Source of the DNA: Candidatus Omnitrophota bacterium
Lineage (GTDB): Bacteria; Omnitrophota; Gorgyraeia; Aquiviventales; Aquiviventaceae
Assembly (NCBI GenBank): GCA_016198905.1
Contig: JACQHR010000036.1
Coordinates: 1 to 56,090, forward strand
Reading direction: 5' to 3'
DNA: 56,090 bases
The translations under genes were made by a program, and so were the position numbers. The notes beneath the pieces were generated by a model. That model was not told the origin of the DNA and did not search any database. It saw only the letters and a list, made by a program, of their open reading frames with translations. Below, one piece after another: positions 42,409-51,539 of this stretch (the first letter of the stretch is position 1; each line of letters begins with the position of its first letter).

Positions 42409-43319
42409 CGACGATCCCTCGGCGGCCACTCCACCGCTCCGTCAAAGACCCGTCGCGCACCGCCCGTCAAGATGACATCCGTCACGCGAACCTCCTGTCC
42501 GTGAGGCACCACAGCAAATGATACCCTCAAGACATCTCCGCTGCGCGCTTCGACGTCGATCTGCTGCGTGCGCGCCCGCTGAACCGCTTTCATCTTCATC
42601 AACCCGTAGATGATCGCCGAAGCTACGATGCCCGTGCCGCACGCCAGCGTCTCTGCTTCGACCCCTCGCTCATACGTGCGCACCCGTAACCGGTTGGCCC
42701 GCGTCGCATCGGGTTGAATGAAGTTCACGTTGGTGCCGCGCGGCGCGAACATCCGATGAGAGCGAATGCTTTGTCCGATGGTCTCCACATTGACGCGCGC
42801 CAGCTGCGTCACCGGGATGACGACGTGCGGCACGCCGGTATTCACAGATCCAAACGCGTACGCCCGCCCATCGACGCGGACGACGCCGTTCGTTCGCAAG
42901 TGTGTCGGGGCAGTCATCCGCATCGCCACCTGCCCATGAGCCACCGTCGCAGAGAGCATTCCGGCTTTCGTCTCGATCGTTGCCGTCCTGTCCCCCGTCT
43001 CGGGCCTTCGGTCTTGAGTCTTGAGTCTTGAGTCTTGAGTCCCATTGGCGATGTACTTCGCTACACACCGCGCCCCGTTGCCGCACATTTCGGCTTCGCT
43101 GCCATCCGCATTGAAGATGCGCATGCGCACATCCGCGCGCGGTGAGCGCTCGAGCACGAGCACCCCGTCCGCCCCAATGCCGGTGTGGCGATCGCACAAC
43201 ATTTTGCTGATCGAAGACCACCGGGTCTTCAGCGATACGAGGCTGCGGTGGGCCACGGTATCGACAATGATGAAGTCATTGCCGGTACCGACCATCTTCG
43301 TAAATGGAATAGCGTTCAT
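42405..43319 (-). CDS. dapF: diaminopimelate epimerase
   Basis: DapF converts LL- to meso-diaminopimelate with two active-site Cys: Cys79 in EMCGNGARCVAKY and the later one in ETLACGTGIVASA. The N-terminus KMVGTGNDFIIVD is typical. Residues 93-112 (for example TQDSRLKTQDRRPETGDR) form an insert encoded by GTCTTGA-type heptamers, placed just after the first catalytic Cys helix. Homologues continue directly from the helix to the next strand. The frame is intact, so the enzyme is probably active. It overlaps lysA and dapA by 4 nt each. Confidence 0.95.
   Translation of the reverse strand: MNAIPFTKMVGTGNDFIIVDTVAHRSLVSLKTRWSSISKMLCDRHTGIGADGVLVLERSPRADVRMRIFNADGSEAEMCGNGARCVAKYIANGTQDSRLKTQDRRPETGDRTATIETKAGMLSATVAHGQVAMRMTAPTHLRTNGVVRVDGRAYAFGSVNTGVPHVVIPVTQLARVNVETIGQSIRSHRMFAPRGTNVNFIQPDATRANRLRVRTYERGVEAETLACGTGIVASAIIYGLMKMKAVQRARTQQIDVEARSGDVLRVSFAVVPHGQEVRVTDVILTGGARRVFDGAVEWPPRDRR
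42994..43043. repeat. 7-bp array inside dapF
   Basis: Four exact GTCTTGA heptamers at 43011-43038 are flanked by degenerate copies on the left and GTCCC on the right. The 7-bp unit read in triplets gives a 7-residue protein repeat (TQDSRLK, TQDRRPE, TGDRTA). Confidence 0.88.
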
Positions 43320-44593
43320 GAGAGGATCGCTTTCGGAATCACATCGTAGCGGATCAGGTCCTGCCGTGTTTCCCGTCGACGAATGACGGCCCAGCGCGCG
43401 CCGCGCACCAAGACTTCCACCGGCCGCAGCCGCCCGTTATAGTTCGAGGCCATCGTCGAGCCATACGCGCCGGCACCCAAAATCGCCAACAGCTCTCCCG
43501 AGCCCACCGCCCCGAGCTGCCGATCTCTCGCGAAAACATCGGCGCTCTCGCAAATCGGCCCGACGACATCGTAGCGGCCGTGTCCGTTGCGTGAGGGCCG
43601 CGGAACTCCAACCGGAATCACTTCATGGTACGCGCCATACAAGGCCGGCCGGATCAGATCGTTCATCCCCGCATCCACGACGGCAAACCGCGTGCCGTGC
43701 GCTTTCTTCACGTAGAGCACTTCCGTGACGAGAATCCCGGCATTGCCCACGATGAACCGGCCCGGCTCAAGAATGAGGCGCGCGTGCAGCGACTGCAGCA
43801 GCGGCAACACGGCCGCGGCAAACTGTTTCGGGGTCTGCGGCGCTTCATCTTTGTAGATGATCCCCAACCCGCCGCCTAAGTTGATCCAGTCAATCGGCGC
43901 GCCCATCCGCCGCCCGGCCCGGATGACGTTTGCACCCCGCTTGATCGCCTGGACAAAGGGCGAGGCCTCCGTAATCTGCGAGCCGATGTGCAGGTGAATA
44001 CCGATGATCCGCACACCCGATAAGGCACTGTGCCGACGAAAAATCGCCAGCGCCGTCTTAGGATCGATGCCGAACTTCGTGCCGCGTATGCCCGTCGTGA
44101 TGTGCCGGTGCGTGTGCGCTTCGACATCAGGATTCACGCGCAGGGCAACGCGCGCCACCTTGCCCATGGCGCGCGCAATCGCGTGGATGCTCTCAAGCTC
44201 CGGCTCAGACTCCACGTTAAAGCAGAAGATGCCGACACGGAGCGACTCGCGGATCTCCTCCGGACGCTTGCCGACGCTGGCAAAGACGATCTTCGACGAC
44301 GGACAGCCTGCCTGTAGGGCTTTGTAGAGTTCGCCACCCGAGACGATATCCAAGCCGGCTCCGTGTTTCACCAAGAGCTTGAGAATCGCCAAGTTGCCGT
44401 TGGCCTTCACCGAAAAACAGATGAGCGGTGCCAGCGCGCGAAAGGCTTGTTGCAGCTTCGCGAGGTGCTCGACGAGCGTTTTATGGCTGTAGATGTACAC
44501 GGGCGTGCCGACCTCGCTGGCAATGCGTGCCACCGGCACGCGCTCACAGTAGAGCGCGCCGCGTACGCGATGAAAATCGTGTGGATACTGCAT
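43316..44593 (-). CDS. lysA: diaminopimelate decarboxylase
   Basis: LysA decarboxylates meso-DAP to lysine. It is a fold-type III PLP enzyme of 425 residues with the PLP Lys near residue 63 in CFSVKANGNLAIL. HLHIGSQITEASPF, GGGLGIIYKDEAP, EPGRFIVGNAG and the CESADVFARDR active-site Cys segment are present. It overlaps dapF by 4 nt and is separated from argH by a 9-bp repeat array. Confidence 0.96.
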   Translation of the reverse strand: MQYPHDFHRVRGALYCERVPVARIASEVGTPVYIYSHKTLVEHLAKLQQAFRALAPLICFSVKANGNLAILKLLVKHGAGLDIVSGGELYKALQAGCPSSKIVFASVGKRPEEIRESLRVGIFCFNVESEPELESIHAIARAMGKVARVALRVNPDVEAHTHRHITTGIRGTKFGIDPKTALAIFRRHSALSGVRIIGIHLHIGSQITEASPFVQAIKRGANVIRAGRRMGAPIDWINLGGGLGIIYKDEAPQTPKQFAAAVLPLLQSLHARLILEPGRFIVGNAGILVTEVLYVKKAHGTRFAVVDAGMNDLIRPALYGAYHEVIPVGVPRPSRNGHGRYDVVGPICESADVFARDRQLGAVGSGELLAILGAGAYGSTMASNYNGRLRPVEVLVRGARWAVIRRRETRQDLIRYDVIPKAILS

Positions 44594-44601
44594 CCTATTC
44601 C

Positions 44602-44696
44602 GTTGAGCCGGTTAAGCCCGTTCAGCCTCTTAAGTCTGTTGAGTCGGTTTGGCCGGTTTGGTTTTCTACCGACTTAACTGGCCCAACCGGCCTAAC
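44602..44696. repeat. inverted 9-bp arrays between lysA and argH
   Basis: On the plus strand about six and a half 9-mers near GTTGAGCCG occupy 44602-44661. After a short TTTTCTAC spacer come three 9-mers near CGGCCTAAC (44670-44696), which are its reverse complement. The last one contains the argH stop codon. A long imperfect hairpin is possible. Confidence 0.85.
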
Positions 44697-46074
44697 CCCT
44701 CTTGAGTTTTTTCTGCCAATTTACAAGCGCTTGTGCGACCATCGTCGGGTTCGTGCTGCCCACACTGCGTTTGCGCGCCACGGATGCCCGTGGATCAAGC
44801 ACGGCCAGGGCCCGCCGATCAAACGCCGTTGAGAATCGTTTCAGTTGCGCGAGTCCAAGCTGTTTGAGCGGTATGCCCTGCCGCTCAGCTGCCACCACCA
44901 CCTGACCGACGATGGTGTGAGCCTGCGCAAACGGCACGCCGCGCTCTACTAAATATTCAGCAAGATCCGTCGCGCAAAGCGCATCGTCGTGCAGCAGCGC
45001 GGTCAGCTGCGATGTCCGAATCGTCGAGCGCTGCACAAGGCGCGCCAGCACGATGAGTGCGTCATGCGTCATCTCGATGGATTCGCAGACGCAGCGCTTA
45101 TCCCACTGCAAATCTCGATTATACGACAAGGGCAGCCCCTTCATCATCGTCAATAATGCCGTGAGGTGTCCGATCACCAAGCCGGCTTGGCCGCGGATCA
45201 GCTCGAGCACATCCGGATTCTTCTTCTGCGGCATGAGACTCGAGCCGGTCGCAAACGCATCATCCAGCTCGAGGATCCCGAACTCCACGCTGTTCCAGAG
45301 GATGAAATCCTCGGCCAAACGGGACAGATGCATCCCGACGATGGCCAGCGCCGAGCACAGCTCCAGCGCAAAGTCGCGATCGCTGACCGCGTCCATGCTG
45401 TTGCGCGAGACGCGCGGAAATTTCAGGAGCTTCGCGACGAACGCGCGATCGATCGGCAGCGACGTCCCGGCCAGCGCTCCCGAGCCAAGCGGCAGCACAT
45501 CGATGCGGATGTGCGCATCGCGTAATCGCTCGATGTCTCGCTCGAACATTTCCACGTACGCAAGCAGATGGTGCGCCAGCAGCACCGGCTGAGCGTGCTG
45601 CAGATGCGTATAGCCCGGCATCACGGCCCGCGCATACCGCGAGGCCAGATGCACGAGCGCTCGCTGCGCGCCGCGCAGATCGTCCGTGAGATACGCCGCG
45701 GCGTCACGACAATAGAGCCGCAGATCGAGAGCCACTTGATCGTTGCGGCTGCGCGCGGTATGCAGTTTCTTCGCCACCGGCCCGATGCGCCGCTCCAGCG
45801 TTTGTTGAATCTGCGTATGGATGTCCTCGGCGCGCGGATTCGGCGCAAAGCGTCCCTGCTGAATCGATCGGAGAATGCGCGTCAACCCTCGCACCAGCTT
45901 CCGGCTGTCCGCGCGGGAGATGATCCGGCAGCGACCGAGCATCGTGGCATGCGCGATGGAGCCCTGCACATCGTAGCGGGCTAGACAAGCATCCACCGTG
46001 ATGCTCGAGGTATAGCGCTCCACGAGCGGATCCGTCGCTTTCTTGAACCGTCCGCCCCATAATTTGCGTGTCAT
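44692..46074 (-). CDS. argH: argininosuccinate lyase
   Basis: ArgH splits argininosuccinate into arginine and fumarate. The 460-residue protein starts MTRKLWGGRFKK, contains TARSRNDQVALDLRLY and the signature GSSLMPQKKNPDVLELIRG, and is full length. I use the ATG at 46074, with GAGG 5 nt upstream. The 12 codons before it are part of the 8-bp array. Its stop lies in the 9-bp array. Confidence 0.96.
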   Translation of the reverse strand: MTRKLWGGRFKKATDPLVERYTSSITVDACLARYDVQGSIAHATMLGRCRIISRADSRKLVRGLTRILRSIQQGRFAPNPRAEDIHTQIQQTLERRIGPVAKKLHTARSRNDQVALDLRLYCRDAAAYLTDDLRGAQRALVHLASRYARAVMPGYTHLQHAQPVLLAHHLLAYVEMFERDIERLRDAHIRIDVLPLGSGALAGTSLPIDRAFVAKLLKFPRVSRNSMDAVSDRDFALELCSALAIVGMHLSRLAEDFILWNSVEFGILELDDAFATGSSLMPQKKNPDVLELIRGQAGLVIGHLTALLTMMKGLPLSYNRDLQWDKRCVCESIEMTHDALIVLARLVQRSTIRTSQLTALLHDDALCATDLAEYLVERGVPFAQAHTIVGQVVVAAERQGIPLKQLGLAQLKRFSTAFDRRALAVLDPRASVARKRSVGSTNPTMVAQALVNWQKKLKRG

Positions 46075-46086
46075 CTGCACCTCTGA

Positions 46087-46134
46087 GTGACTACGTGACC
46101 GCGTGGCCATGTGGTCACTTGGCTACTCGGCCAC
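46087..46134. repeat. 8-bp array spanning the argG end and argH leader
   Basis: Six consecutive 8-mers of the form GTGRCCAC or close variants (GTGACTAC, GTGACCGC, GTGGCCAT, GTGGTCAC, TTGGCTAC, TCGGCCAC) fill 46087-46134. The last 20 bp encode the C-terminal residues of ArgG. GTGACC and GGTCAC within it can pair. Confidence 0.75.
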
Positions 46135-47305
46135 TTCCTTCATATGCCAGTCCAAAGAGTTTAATGAATCCCTCCGCGGCACGTTGATCAAATTGGTCCT
46201 TCGCCGAGTAGGTCGCCAGCCGCTCCTTGTAGAGCCCATGCGGCGACTTGCGTCCTACCACTTGACACGATCCTTTAAAGAGCTTCAGCCGTATCGTTCC
46301 GCTCACGCGTTGCTGCGTGGCATTGATGAACGCATCGAGCGAGGTCTTCAGCGGCGTGAACCACAGACCAGAGTAAATGAGCTCAGCGTAGGTGATGGCG
46401 ACCCCGCGCTTAAACTGCAGCAGCTGCCGATCCAACACGAGCCGCTCCAATTCCTGATGCGCCTCAAAAAGGATCGCGCCCGCCGGCGCTTCATAGACTT
46501 CGCGCGACTTGATGCCCACGATGCGGCTTTCGATCACGTCGGATCGGCCGATGCCGTGCGCAGCCCCGAGCCGATGAAGCCGGTCAATCAGTTGGAGCTC
46601 AGGCACGCGCGCTCCATTCACACGCACGGGAACTCCGCGCGAGAACTCAATCGTGACATAGGCCGGTGTGGACGCGGCGCGCTCTGGCGAGCGGATCGAG
46701 CGATAGGTATCCGTCGGCGGCTCGGTCCAGGGATTTTCCAACACGCCGGACTCGATGCTCGTGCCCCAGAGATTTTGGTCGATGCTGTACGGACTGCGTT
46801 TCGTCACGTCGATCGGAATCCGATATTTGAGCGCATAGTCGATCTCTTGATCTCGCGAGCGAAACTCCCACACCCGCACCGGCGCGATGATCTCGAGCGT
46901 CGGATCCAGAATGCGCGCGGTCACCTCGAAGCGGACCTGGTCGTTGCCCTTCCCGGTGCATCCATGCGCCACCGCCTTCGCTCCGGCCTTGTGCGCCACG
47001 TCGACCATGTGTTTCGCGATGAGCGGCCGCGACAACGCCGTCGCGAGCAAGTACTCGCCCTCGTAGACCGCTTCCGCTTTCAGCGCAGGCCAGATGTAGT
47101 CGGCGACGAACTCTTTGCGCAGGTCGCGCACGATGACCTGAGCCGCCCCGGCCACTTTGGCGCGCCGGATGGCCGCAGCCGAGGGATCGCCCTGGCCGAC
47201 GTTCGCCATAAACGCGATGACCCGGTAGCCGCGATCCGCCAGCCACTTCACGCATACCGACGTATCCAACCCGCCTGAATAGGCCAACACCACCGTCTTG
47301 CTCAT
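46115..47305 (-). CDS. argG: argininosuccinate synthase
   Basis: ArgG joins citrulline and aspartate with ATP. The PP-loop motif AYSGGLDTS is at the N-terminus, HGCTGKGNDQVRFE and the later SPYSIDQNLWGTSIE are conserved, and 396 residues is normal. The start at 47305 has AGGAG 9 nt upstream. The last six residues (SGRVAK) are encoded by the 8-bp array shared with the argH leader, so this end has been altered by the repeat. Confidence 0.97.
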   Translation of the reverse strand: MSKTVVLAYSGGLDTSVCVKWLADRGYRVIAFMANVGQGDPSAAAIRRAKVAGAAQVIVRDLRKEFVADYIWPALKAEAVYEGEYLLATALSRPLIAKHMVDVAHKAGAKAVAHGCTGKGNDQVRFEVTARILDPTLEIIAPVRVWEFRSRDQEIDYALKYRIPIDVTKRSPYSIDQNLWGTSIESGVLENPWTEPPTDTYRSIRSPERAASTPAYVTIEFSRGVPVRVNGARVPELQLIDRLHRLGAAHGIGRSDVIESRIVGIKSREVYEAPAGAILFEAHQELERLVLDRQLLQFKRGVAITYAELIYSGLWFTPLKTSLDAFINATQQRVSGTIRLKLFKGSCQVVGRKSPHGLYKERLATYSAKDQFDQRAAEGFIKLFGLAYEGSGRVAK

Positions 47306-47321
47306 GACACGCAACTCCTCA

Positions 47322-48239
47322 TCATCGGCGCTTCAAGAGAAACGCTAAGAGCGCTTTTTGCGCATGGAGGCGGTTTTCCGCCTGATCGATCACCACCGAA
47401 TGCTTCCCTTCCATCACGTCGTCGGTAATCTCTTCACCCCGGTGCGCCGGCAGACAGTGCATCACACGATAGCCCTTCGCGGCATGTTTCAACAACTGCA
47501 TGTTGAGCTGATAGGGTCGAAACGCTTTCAGCTTCGCGCGGCGCTGCGCTTCCTGACCCATGCTCACCCACACATCGGTATAGATGACCTGCGCCCCGTT
47601 GATCGCGCGCGTTGGATCCGGCATCCACTGCACCGTCGCGCCATGCGACGCCGCCATGCGGCTGACGCGTTTCCAGATGGTGGCATCCGGCCGGTAGGCT
47701 GGCGGAGTCGCCACAGTCAAGTGGGCACCCAGCATCGCGCACCCCTCAGCTAACGAATGCAGCACATTGTTGCCGTCGCCCACATAGGCCACGCGCAGCC
47801 CCTTCACGCGGCCAAACTGTTCGTGCATCGTAAACAGATCCGCCAGCGCCTGGCACGGATGCGCCGCGTCCGAAAGGCCGTTGATCACCGGGCACGTGGC
47901 GTATTGCGCAAACGCTTCGGCGTCGCTGTGCGCGAACGTCCGGGCGACAATCGCATCGACATACCGCGAGAGCACGCGCGCGACATCCTTGATCGGCTCG
48001 CGCTGTCCAAGCTGGATATCATCCTGCCCGAGATAGATCACCGAGCCACCCAGCTGCAGCACCGCCACTTCGAACGCCACGCGCGTGCGCATCGACGGTT
48101 TCTGGAAGACGAGCGCCACGGTCCGGCCCGCCAGCGCCTGATGATGATAGACCCGGCTTCGCTTGTAGCGAGCCGTCTCGCTGAGCAGCGCGCGCAGCTC
48201 AGCCTCCGTGACATCCGTCAACGTCAGAAAATGGCGCAT
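47322..48239 (-). CDS. argF: ornithine carbamoyltransferase
   Basis: ArgF makes citrulline from ornithine and carbamoyl phosphate. The carbamoyl-phosphate motif is SMRTR (usually STRTR), and [18 protein letters not shown] and [16 protein letters not shown] follow. Full length at 305 residues. The gene is 3 nt after argD and 16 nt before argG. Confidence 0.97.
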   Translation of the reverse strand: MRHFLTLTDVTEAELRALLSETARYKRSRVYHHQALAGRTVALVFQKPSMRTRVAFEVAVLQLGGSVIYLGQDDIQLGQREPIKDVARVLSRYVDAIVARTFAHSDAEAFAQYATCPVINGLSDAAHPCQALADLFTMHEQFGRVKGLRVAYVGDGNNVLHSLAEGCAMLGAHLTVATPPAYRPDATIWKRVSRMAASHGATVQWMPDPTRAINGAQVIYTDVWVSMGQEAQRRAKLKAFRPYQLNMQLLKHAAKGYRVMHCLPAHRGEEITDDVMEGKHSVVIDQAENRLHAQKALLAFLLKRR

Positions 48240-48242
48240 TGG

Positions 48243-49487
48243 TTACGCTCGCGCGGCCGGCATGGCGCCAGCCTCATCATGCGTTAGCACGTCTTCAAGA
48301 ATCTGCAGCGCGCGATCAAGCTGGGCTTTGGTAATCGTCATCGCCGGCAGCAGCCGAAGCACGCGCTCCTGCGTGCAGTTGATCAGCAATCGCTTGGTTC
48401 GACACGCGTCGACCAGCGGCCGGCCGTCGATCGTCAGTTCGATGCCGATCATGAATCCGCGCCCGCGCACGTCTGTGATGAACGGCACGCGCGCTTTGAG
48501 CTTCTCCAGTCGTTTGAGGATGTAGGGGCCAAACCGGTTCACGCGCTCCAGCAACGCTTGCTTCTTGATCGCTTCGATGACCGCCAGAATGCACGCGCAT
48601 CCCAGTGGACTGCCGCCGTACGTCGTCGCGTGCGTGCCCGGGGTCAGCGTCTCAGCGATGGCGCGTTTCGCAATCACCGCGCCGATCGGGAACCCGCCGC
48701 CTAATGTTTTGGCCAACAACATCACATCAGGCTCAACGCCGCTGTGCTGATAGGCGAACCACGTCCCGGTGCGCCCCATGCCCGTCTGGACTTCATCGAA
48801 GATGAGCAGCAGCTTCTGCTCATCGCATAGCGTGCGCAGCCCCTTCAAGAATGCTTCGCCGGCGATATTGACTCCGCCTTCTCCCTGAATGGGCTCAACT
48901 AGGACGGCCACTGTCTTTAGCGTCACCGCACGGCGCACCGCCTCAAGGTCATTGAAGGGAACGTGCACAAATCCTGGCACCAGCGGCTCAAATCCTTGCC
49001 GGTGTTTGGACTGTCCGGTCGCGCTGACGGCTGCCATCGTCCGTCCGTGAAACGATTGCTGCATCGCGATGATTTCATAGCGTCCGCCTGCTTGGCCTAT
49101 CCCAGCTCCATTGGCGGAGTGTCCCCAGCGACGCACGAGCTTTACCGCGGTCTCGACCGCCTCAGCTCCGCTGTTCGAGAAGAACACCTTCCCATCAAAC
49201 GAGAGTTCGACCAACTGCTTCGCCGCTTGCGCCTGCAGCGGATGGTAGTAGTTGTTGGAGATGTGGATCACCCGGCCGGATTGGCCCCGCAGAGCCGTCA
49301 TCACCCACGGATGATTGTAGCCAAGCCCGCTGACGCCCCAGCCGGGAAAGAGGTCGAGGTATTCGCGGCCCTCAACGTCCCACACGCGGCTGCCCTTGCC
49401 CTTCGTGAGCACGAGCGGGCTGCGCGTGTACGTGTTCATCACGTAACGTTCGTAGTGTGCGATCACTCGATTCGTCGATTGCGCCAT
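48243..49487 (-). CDS. argD: acetylornithine aminotransferase
   Basis: A class III PLP aminotransferase of 414 residues. SNSGAEAVETAVKLVRRWG, LLIFDEVQTGMGRTGTWFAYQ and the PLP Lys in LLAKTLGGGFPIGA are all clear. In the arg operon it transaminates N-acetylglutamate semialdehyde. The same enzyme type can serve DAP synthesis, but dapL makes that unnecessary. The start at 49487 lies just after the argB stop. The frame open to 49562 overlaps argB. Confidence 0.94.
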   Translation of the reverse strand: MAQSTNRVIAHYERYVMNTYTRSPLVLTKGKGSRVWDVEGREYLDLFPGWGVSGLGYNHPWVMTALRGQSGRVIHISNNYYHPLQAQAAKQLVELSFDGKVFFSNSGAEAVETAVKLVRRWGHSANGAGIGQAGGRYEIIAMQQSFHGRTMAAVSATGQSKHRQGFEPLVPGFVHVPFNDLEAVRRAVTLKTVAVLVEPIQGEGGVNIAGEAFLKGLRTLCDEQKLLLIFDEVQTGMGRTGTWFAYQHSGVEPDVMLLAKTLGGGFPIGAVIAKRAIAETLTPGTHATTYGGSPLGCACILAVIEAIKKQALLERVNRFGPYILKRLEKLKARVPFITDVRGRGFMIGIELTIDGRPLVDACRTKRLLINCTQERVLRLLPAMTITKAQLDRALQILEDVLTHDEAGAMPAARA

Positions 49488-49488
49488 G

Positions 49489-50340
49489 TCAGCGGAGAAT
49501 CTCGGTGCCAATGCCTTGCTTCGTGAAAATCTCCAGCAGCATTGCGTGCGGAATGCCCGCATCGATGATGTGGGTCTTCTTCACCCCGCGCCGCAGCGCG
49601 TGGACGCACGCCTTCACTTTCGGGATCATGCCCGCCTGAATGACGTGCCGGTCAATCAAGTGTTGTGAATCTTTCACCGACAGCGTCGAGATGAGCGAGC
49701 CCACATCGTCCGCGTGCCGCACAATCCCTCGGACGTTGGTCAGCAGCACGAGTTTCTCGGCCTTCAGGTGCGCGGCCACTTCGCTGGCCACGTCGTCCGC
49801 ATTGATGTTGTAGAGCCGGCCGGCGCCATCGACGCCAACCGGCGAGATCACCGGAATCGCGTGGCGCTTCAAGATCATCCGAATCGGGCCGATGCGCACC
49901 AGGCTGACCGACCCGACGAATCCCAGCGTGGCGGCCTTTGCATGCGGCTCGGCAATGATCACCCGCTGCTTCGCGACGAGGCCTTCGGCATGGCCTCCGA
50001 GCGAGCGAATCCGGGTCACCAAGCGATGATTCACCTCGCTGAGTGCGTGATTGACCACGCGAACGGTCTCGCGATCCGTGACGCGAATGCCGTGGACGAA
50101 CTCGGTCTTGCGCCCAACCTCGGAGAGCTTGCGCGTGATCTCCGGCCCGCCTCCGTGGACGAGCACCGAGCGAATCCCCACGGTGCTGAGAAAGATAAGA
50201 TCCTGCAGCACGGCGTTCATCGCCGCCGGGTTGTCAATGGCGCTGCCGCCGTACTTGGCGACGATAATCTTCGAGCGAAACGCCTGGATGTACGGGATCG
50301 CCTCGATGAGGATCCCGGCTTTCTCAATGAACCGTTCCAT
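49489..50340 (-). CDS. argB: acetylglutamate kinase
   Basis: ArgB phosphorylates N-acetylglutamate. The 283-residue amino-acid kinase has IIVAKYGGSAIDNPA, VLVHGGGPEITRKL, and INADDVASEVAAHLKAEKLVLLTNV. A long N-terminal helix (ERFIEKAGILIEAIPYIQAF) is the feature associated with arginine-sensitive hexameric forms, so feedback inhibition is likely. It overlaps argJ by one base. Confidence 0.97.
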   Translation of the reverse strand: MERFIEKAGILIEAIPYIQAFRSKIIVAKYGGSAIDNPAAMNAVLQDLIFLSTVGIRSVLVHGGGPEITRKLSEVGRKTEFVHGIRVTDRETVRVVNHALSEVNHRLVTRIRSLGGHAEGLVAKQRVIIAEPHAKAATLGFVGSVSLVRIGPIRMILKRHAIPVISPVGVDGAGRLYNINADDVASEVAAHLKAEKLVLLTNVRGIVRHADDVGSLISTLSVKDSQHLIDRHVIQAGMIPKVKACVHALRRGVKKTHIIDAGIPHAMLLEIFTKQGIGTEILR

Positions 50341-51539
50341 TACGTCGCGTACCCGGCATTGATGCGCACGTAGTCTTCGGTCAGATCGGACGCGAGCATC
50401 CAGCCGGAGCCTCGTCCCGCATGGAGGTTGACGCGCACGGTCACCGCAGGACGGCTCAAGAGCCGCCGGAGCATCGCGACATTGTTCAGCCGCGCCATCC
50501 CGTTCGCAACGATGGTGTGCGAGCCGATGGCGATCTCCAGCCGCGCGGCATCAAACCGAGCCGTCGAGGCTCCTGCGGCGGCGGCAATCCGCCCGGGATT
50601 CGGGTCGCTGCCGGCCAGCATCGTCTTCACGAGCGGCGAGTTGGCGATCTGCCGAGCGCAGGCTTGCGCGTCGCGATCCGTCCGCGCGCCATCCACATGG
50701 ACGCGCATGGTGCGCGTCACCCCTTCGCCATCCTGCACGATCAGCGTCGCCAGCCGCTCCATCACGGTCTCGAGCGTGCGCGCAAAAAGTCGCGCGCTCG
50801 TGCCCGTGCTGCGAATCACCGCGCCTGCATCCCCGCTGGCCAGCGCAAAGACGGTGTCATTGGTGCTCATATCGCCGTCCACGGTGATGCGATTGAACGT
50901 GCGCGCCGTCGCCTGCCGCAGCAGCGTGCGCAACAGCGCCGGTGCGATCACCACATCCGTTGTCACGACGCACAGCATCGTCGCCATGGAGGGCGCGATC
51001 ATGCCGGCCCCTTTGGCCATGCCGCCCACGCGGCAGCGATGACCACCGATCATCGTTTCCACCGCGGCCTCTTTGATGCGCAAATCTGTCGTCAGGATCG
51101 CCTGGGCCGCATCCGCATGATTCGCGCGGCTGACGTGCTTCACAAGCGACGGCACCGCGCGCAGGACACGCTCAACCGGAAGCCGCTTGCCAATGAGCCC
51201 TGTCGACGCAACCAGCACGTCATTCTCAGGAATGCGTAGTCGCCGTGCCACTGCACGCGTCAGCCGCAGCGCATCCTGCCGTCCCGCGTCTCCCGTGAGA
51301 CAATTCGCGCAGCCGCTGTTGATGAGGATGGCGCTCGCCCGTCCACGGCGCAGCCGTGCCTGGCTGATGAGCACGGAAGCCGCCTTCACACGGTTGGTCG
51401 TCAGGACGCCGGCCGCGCGGGCGGGATGATCCGTCACAATGAGCGCGAGATCGAGCTTCTTGCTCGGTTTGATCCCCGCCGCAACGCCGCAGGCGTTGAA
51501 ACCTTTGGCCGCGGTGACACCCCCGGTAACCGATTTCAT
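50340..51539 (-). CDS. argJ: glutamate N-acetyltransferase / ornithine acetyltransferase
   Basis: ArgJ recycles the acetyl group from N-acetylornithine to glutamate, and in bifunctional forms also uses acetyl-CoA. The self-cleavage site is KGAGMIAPSMATML, with the nucleophile Thr near residue 184. SVTGGVTAAKGFNACGVAAG opens the protein at 51539, which forms the ATGA overlap with argC. No argA or argE is nearby, so the cyclic pathway is used. Whether this form is bifunctional cannot be told here. Confidence 0.95.
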   Translation of the reverse strand: MKSVTGGVTAAKGFNACGVAAGIKPSKKLDLALIVTDHPARAAGVLTTNRVKAASVLISQARLRRGRASAILINSGCANCLTGDAGRQDALRLTRAVARRLRIPENDVLVASTGLIGKRLPVERVLRAVPSLVKHVSRANHADAAQAILTTDLRIKEAAVETMIGGHRCRVGGMAKGAGMIAPSMATMLCVVTTDVVIAPALLRTLLRQATARTFNRITVDGDMSTNDTVFALASGDAGAVIRSTGTSARLFARTLETVMERLATLIVQDGEGVTRTMRVHVDGARTDRDAQACARQIANSPLVKTMLAGSDPNPGRIAAAAGASTARFDAARLEIAIGSHTIVANGMARLNNVAMLRRLLSRPAVTVRVNLHAGRGSGWMLASDLTEDYVRINAGYAT

